Assembly: GCA_003427395.1 (NCBI GenBank)
Contig: BFEA01000008.1
Location: 924,402-945,461, forward strand
Source of the DNA: Chara braunii
Lineage: Eukaryota > Streptophyta > Charophyceae > Charales > Characeae
Direction: 5' to 3'
Length of the DNA: 21,060 nucleotides
A program made the position numbers and the translations under genes. A model generated the notes under the pieces. It was not told the DNA's origin. It ran no database searches and was given only the letters and a program-made list of their open reading frames with translations. Positions within the stretch are counted from its first letter, which is position 1. Each line of letters starts with the position of its first letter. Positions 16,946 through 21,060 of the stretch are shown piece by piece.

Positions 16946-17940
16946 TTTGTCAGCGTCTTCCTTTCTGCTTCCTTTCCCGGAATGACGTTGGTTCTTTTTA
17001 CCCCTCATCTCTGCCTGAGGTGGACTTCCATCTTTTGGGAAATATGTTCGTGATCGATTCCCTTGTATCACCTGTGTTCTTCTTTTCATCAGAGTGACAG
17101 AGTCCTAATTAGACAGATCCCTTTCTCTCTTCTTCTCAAAGGCTATGAATTATGAAAGCTCGCTCTTTTAGCGCAGTACGTTGTAGGGGTTAGATGCTGT
17201 TGAAATGCCTGCCACGGCTGTTCTGGTTGAGCCTGGTTTGCCCATGCTCCCCGAATGTCAAACTCCTCCTCACGTTCGTATTTCTCCAGATAGACGTTGA
17301 GCCATTTGATCGAGCCAGGGGCTACTTTGCTGTCAGCCGGAGGCTCGCTGTCGACCCCCTTCTCAGGATCTGAGTTGCCATGCAGTGAAGTGAAGGGACT
17401 TGGCTTCGAATCTGTGTCGTTGCAAGAAGTGTCTGACAGTGCATCACTGTTGGACTGGGTACTGGGTGAAACTTGTGTCCGGTGCCCTTTTTTTCTTTCT
17501 GTTGCCTGTTTCTTCCTGTCTAATTTTCCTGGGTGACGCCCGCCTCTTGAGTTCCAGTTTGGATTGGCAGTTCACTGTTCGATGGCTTTATGGGCCACGG
17601 CCAGGATTTCGTCATCCTCCGTCTGATTCAAGAGGTGGGTGTCAGTTTGCTGACGGATTGTTTTTCCATTGCCAGCAGTTTCTCTTTGGGGTAGCCCCAT
17701 GCTGTGATTTCTTCCTCCGCTCCTCCGTTTTTTGTTTCCTGGTTATTTTTTTGCCTTTGGTCTTGGATGATTCCAGAAGGATTTGAGTGTATGGTGATCA
17801 ACTACCAAGTCATATTTGAGTTGGTTTGCATTTGTTCCTTGTGAGGCTTTGCCTGCGACGACTGTGTTGTTGCGTCATTGGCGAGCTGCCATTTGTGTGT
17901 TGCTCAGGCCAGAATACTGTAGAACTCCAGGGAGTGGGAA
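16946..17940. other. Intron-like sequence, nothing recognised
   Basis: T-rich on +. A run of open codons around 17195-17300 (MPATAVLVEPGLPMLPECQ) and the 128-codon frame 17400-17786 show no family resemblance and no splice support. No exon is called. Confidence 0.45.
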
Positions 17941-19150
17941 GTACTGGGGGAGGGGAGGAAGACTTGGGGTGTGGGCGGGGTGGGATAGTGGTGATGAGGG
18001 GGAGTGTTAGTAGGAGGTTCTCAATCTAGAGATACAGGGTGATGGCGGGAGGTTGGGTGGAAGTCCGGTGAGAGCGTTGGGGCTAGGGATGGGAGTGATG
18101 GGGTTTGGAATACGGCTAGATCCGTTGGAGGTAGGTCTGGGAGCTAAGCTGGGCGAAATTATCGGACCAGTCGTGGGAGACAGCTGATGACTAGCTGGGG
18201 TTGGGAGGGGTTGGTTTCCCTTTCTTTATTTTTCTGTTATTGTCATAATATAACTACACTTTGGATCGAGGAGAGGGAGGCTGAGGGGGGAGGGAAGCAG
18301 GATTTGGAATATGCCATGGTCCTCTTGTCTGTGGGGGCAGGTAGGGGTGGACTATATCCCTCTTTTTTTTTTTTTTTTGGGTAAAAAACTAAGCTACATT
18401 CTTCACTCATATGCCTCACTCTACCTACCCTTCCTAACTAAGTCTTAAGTCCAGTTGCTAGCTTTTTGGTCGATTGTAGCCTATCTATGCACACCAGTTG
18501 TGGCCCCTAGGTGCTTTGGAGGTGATATGCGCTGAGGTTGGGTGGGGATTAGTAGGAGATGGATTGGAGATGGTGTGAGAGAATGGGATGTGAAGGTAAA
18601 GTAGCAGCTGCTTGAGCATTTGGCAAACTAACACCATCCATTTCAAAAATAATTTGTCCTGGGATGGGTTAGACGGGGATTGATAGGAGGTGGATAGGAG
18701 TATGCATGAGAGATTGGGCTAGGCTATGGCTGGGAGAATCGGGTAGGGCTAGTGGTCGAAGGAAATAGGAGACCGATGTCTGATATTGTACTGTTGATGC
18801 AGGAAGAGGTCTGAGGAGGGTTTGTCGGCTTCGGAGTGCAAGTGGGTGAGGGCAGAATGGAGGGTAGACGGCCACAGAAAGCAGCGCTGTCAAAAGAGAG
18901 GGGGCTTTGCCGGGGACGGATTAAGGAAGGGGAGGGCGAGGGGCGAGGGGGGGTATGAGCGGAAATCTAAATCGATGGAGAAGAGGGTCAGCCGTGGACT
19001 AGATTCTAGTCGGGGAGAATGGGAAGTGGGAGTTAAGTTTGGGATAGGTTGTAGAACTTGTAGTTAGTTGGAGTGAATGAGATCAGAAATAGGGGTTGGG
19101 AAGGAGACGGTAGTAGGAGTTGGATCAAGGAGAGCGTCTGGATTAGCGGG
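17941..19150. other. G-rich tract, possible LINE tail on the minus strand
   Basis: The + strand is strongly G-rich over about 1.2 kb, with a strong G-quadruplex motif at 17966-17984 (four G runs, loops of 3, 1 and 1) and a T run at 18363-18378. The minus strand is therefore C/T-rich. It resembles in composition the Pro/Ser tail of the LINE at 10517-10760, so it may be a third LINE tail, but no zinc or reverse-transcriptase motif is present. Confidence 0.4.
18007..18225 (-). pseudogene. Ser/Pro-rich open frame, possible LINE tail
   Basis: An open minus-strand stretch of 72 codons between two stops (TAA at 18226-18228 and at 18007-18009), with no start codon required. It reads NQPLPTPASHQLSPTTGPII and continues Ser/Pro-rich. 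The composition resembles the LINE tail at 10517-10915, but I see no clear residue-by-residue match. It could be chance in C-rich DNA. Confidence 0.25.
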
Positions 19151-19719
19151 GTTAACGGGTTAGGAACCTCAGTACTTCACCACTTGTCTTTGTCTGCCGC
19201 ATCGCATAGGAACTCTTGCTCATCTCTTGTAGAAAAGCTCAGAATGCCTGTTCTTTCTGCCGAGTCGTGAGGGGCTGTTTCCCCACAATGTACGACTTTT
19301 TCACGGACCCAATGTTCGCACTCCTCGTTTGTCTTGGTTCGCGGACCCACGCTCTTCACGGATCTTGGTGGATGTCGTGTAAGATGTCGCTCAAATTCCC
19401 TTCGCTCTTGTCAGTACGGCAGCTGTGAGATGATCTTGTGACATGAGTGATGAATCCAGCCACGAGCCTGCTCTGTGTGCAGGTATGTGATGAAGCTGTG
19501 CTTGAAAGCAGCCAGCCTGAGCCAGGCGCTCGGGGCTCACGTGCTGTCATTGGTGTATTTCCCTCCAAAATGGCGCGGCATGTAGAGGCAAGGTGATCGA
19601 ATTTTGAAAAGTGGCTGCAGCACGGGCGCGAACGTGAGGGCGCAAGCAGTAGTGGACGCTAGCGCAGCGTACCGCTAACCGGTTGGCACGGGCACAATTT
19701 TTTTGGTTTGGCTGGAAAA
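19151..19719. other. Unassigned sequence with a shared 16-bp block
   Basis: No gene is recognised. TGATCGAATTTTGAAA at 19594 recurs at 20279, so this region and the one right of copy 4 share repeat pieces. GCTAGCGCAGCGTA near 19659 is similar to the palindromic stretch at 336-365. Confidence 0.4.
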
Positions 19720-19950
19720 ATACAGATTTTATTTTTATTTTTATTTTTTTATATAAACGGGTCCTTATGGCCCTGGATCCATTTCCATTCTGGGGAGCAA
19801 CGGTCCGGTTACTATTCCACCGGCAAGTCATGAGAATATTACATCATAGAACTCACCCACGCTTCCTTCCGTCTGGCCGAAGGAACCCTGATCAGCATTG
19901 ATTACTCCAACATCGAGGAGGATTGACTGTCAGCTTGCCCTGTTAACACC
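19720..19950 (-). repeat. Dispersed repeat, copy 4
   Basis: The T/A-rich stretch (ATTTTTATTTTTATTTTTT, 19731-19749) is followed by CCTTATGGCCCTGGATCCAT, then TTCCATTCTGGGGAGCAACG, CCGGTTACTATTCCACCGGC, GAAGGAACCCTGATCAGCAT, TGATTACTCC and GGATTGACTGTCAGCTTGCC. It is the best-preserved copy. The A-rich end on the minus strand and its position 3' of the LINE end at 20521 suggest that it is that LINE's 3' terminus. Confidence 0.75.
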
Positions 19951-20520
19951 TTTCCGCTCAGGACTACTCTAAGAACCTGTCAGATAACACGTGTAAAGCA
20001 AGACAGGTCTAAGAAGCAACATCTGCTACCACTGTTGTCAAAACCCTAAGCCCTGCAGTTAAACATTGTGAACTCTTTTGTATTTTTGCCCTTGCTTGTC
20101 TTGTTTCTGTCCCAACCCTCAGCCCTAAACCCTAAACCCTAAAGAAGATTAATCCTTTTGCATGTGTTCCATGTGACACACCGGCTGCCGCCTGGCACGC
20201 GTGTCTCTTGGATGTTCTTTGAGGCACAGATTGGAGCTGGTTCCTCTAGTACCTGGGTATTCTGCTGGGATACCGGCTTGATCGAATTTTGAAAGGTTCC
20301 TGAGTGGTAATGAAGATTGGAGGATTGACTGTCAGCTTGCCTATCCCTGAGTCCCCTCTCAGATCCCTTCTCTGATCCCTTTGCAGGGGATCTGTTAGTA
20401 CAACAATAAAGCAAGGAAAACAGAGATCAGAACTGACATAACAATGGATCATCTCAGGTTGCTCTGAAGTCATGCTGTTGGTTACAATGTGAATTTCGTG
20501 TCCCCTGGGCAGCCACCGAG
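19951..20520. other. Non-coding region between copy 4 and the LINE end
   Basis: Probably the 3' untranslated region of the minus-strand LINE. It holds AAACCCTAAGCCCTGCAG near 20040, the telomere-type repeat at 20123, and a second GGATTGACTGTCAGCTTGCC at 20332. No gene is recognised. Confidence 0.4.
20123..20143 (+). repeat. Interstitial telomere-type repeat (CCCTAAA)3
   Basis: Three perfect CCCTAAA units, the plant-type telomere sequence, with related degenerate units just before (CCCAACCCTCAG) and at 20042. Near copy 1, AAACCCTGAACCCT occurs at about 9801, so a CCCTAA-like patch may belong to the dispersed repeat. Confidence 0.9.
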
Positions 20521-21060
20521 TTATGCCAGTCTTGCCATCTGATTTGCGATCCGTGAATCTCCGCGATCATTCCGTGGGCCAGCCAAATTCTCCTGAATTT
20601 TGATATTATCTCTCGCTGCTTCTTCGGGTCCTGCTGGATTTGGAGTGGGACTTTCCTCCACTGGCAACTCCGTCTCCATTAGAGGTTTTGTCGTTGCCCA
20701 TATCTTATCACTCGGGTTGCTTGACTTGTCGATGGTCCTGCAGCACCTCTCCTTCCAAATGACCCAAAGTGTTACCTTTCTGATTATCCCGAACCAAATG
20801 CGTTCAGATTTAGTAAATTGAGCTGGGATGTTAGTCCATAACAGTAATTGGGTCGGGTGTTCGGGAAGGGAGGAGGGAAAGCGGTAGTCCCGAAGTGTTG
20901 AGGCTCTCGCCCATAAGTCAGTAGCGAATTTACAGGTTATGAGACAGTGAATTAAATCTTCTTGTTCATTGTCTGAACAGACCACACAATGTTCTGAACT
21001 ATTTGGGTCGCTATTCTTTCTACGGACGTGTAGCCAAGAGTTTATTGGGAGGGCATTATA
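20521..21060 (-). mobile_element. LINE ORF2 C-terminal end, runs off the window
   Basis: The minus-strand frame is open from the window edge (21060) to a TAA at 20521-20523. It shows PINSWLHVRRK, then a full zf-RVT zinc motif CVVCSDNEQEDLIHCLITC (C-X2-C-X9-H-X4-C), then TLWVIWKERCCRTID, the conserved end of plant LINE ORF2, and a 60-residue polar tail. This copy is better preserved than the one at 10517-12300, with no stop or frameshift in the visible 179 codons. The reverse transcriptase should lie to the right, outside the window. Its role is target-primed reverse transcription. It is antisense to ATM. Confidence 0.85.

Noticed and set aside
1-21060. CRISPR arrays, prophage, bacterial operons or defence systems
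   Set aside because: The tandem arrays lack equal-length unique spacers, there are no bacterial-type genes, and introns, LTRs and LINEs show that the DNA is eukaryotic.

Overview
The window looks like nuclear DNA of a streptophyte green alga; my best guess is Chara braunii or a close relative. That guess rests on remembered resemblance of the Ty3/gypsy polyprotein, plus plant-type signals: a tRNA-iMet-like primer-binding site, CCCTAAA telomere-type repeats, a plant-like ATM exon pair, long repeat-filled introns and N-containing homopolymers. No database search was possible. There is no prokaryotic gene organisation and no operon.

Layout. (1) 1-850 is GC-rich unassigned DNA with a recent 99-bp tandem duplication. 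(2) 851-8970 is one nearly complete but dead Ty3/gypsy LTR retrotransposon on the + strand: 5' LTR, primer-binding site, a leader with a GA microsatellite and a GTTGACC minisatellite, gag, protease, reverse transcriptase, RNase H, integrase with a chromodomain-like tail, a 56-bp tandem array, an impure polypurine tract and 3' LTR. Frameshifts and stops break it in every domain, although most catalytic residues survive. (3) 9226-9312 and 13766-13828 are two phase-0 exons of one host gene. Spliced together they fit the region just before the kinase domain of ATM, the DNA-damage checkpoint kinase; this is the only host coding sequence I recognise. (4) The 4.45-kb intron between them holds a minus-strand LINE remnant, a minus-strand GIY-YIG domain fragment, a 109-bp foldback and copies of a dispersed repeat. 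(5) 13829-21060 is probably the next ATM intron. It has a long CT microsatellite, two complex tandem-repeat zones, a G-rich tract, more copies of the dispersed repeat, a telomere-type repeat and, at the right edge, the 3' end of a second minus-strand LINE.

How the parts relate. The gypsy element lies in the same orientation as ATM and probably within an ATM intron, although the upstream exon is not in the window. Both LINE remnants are antisense to ATM. The dispersed repeat has a T-rich side on + (A-rich on the minus strand) and lies on the 3' side of both LINE remnants, so it may be a LINE 3' end, or a SINE that shares that end. I found no RNA gene, CRISPR array or bacterial feature.
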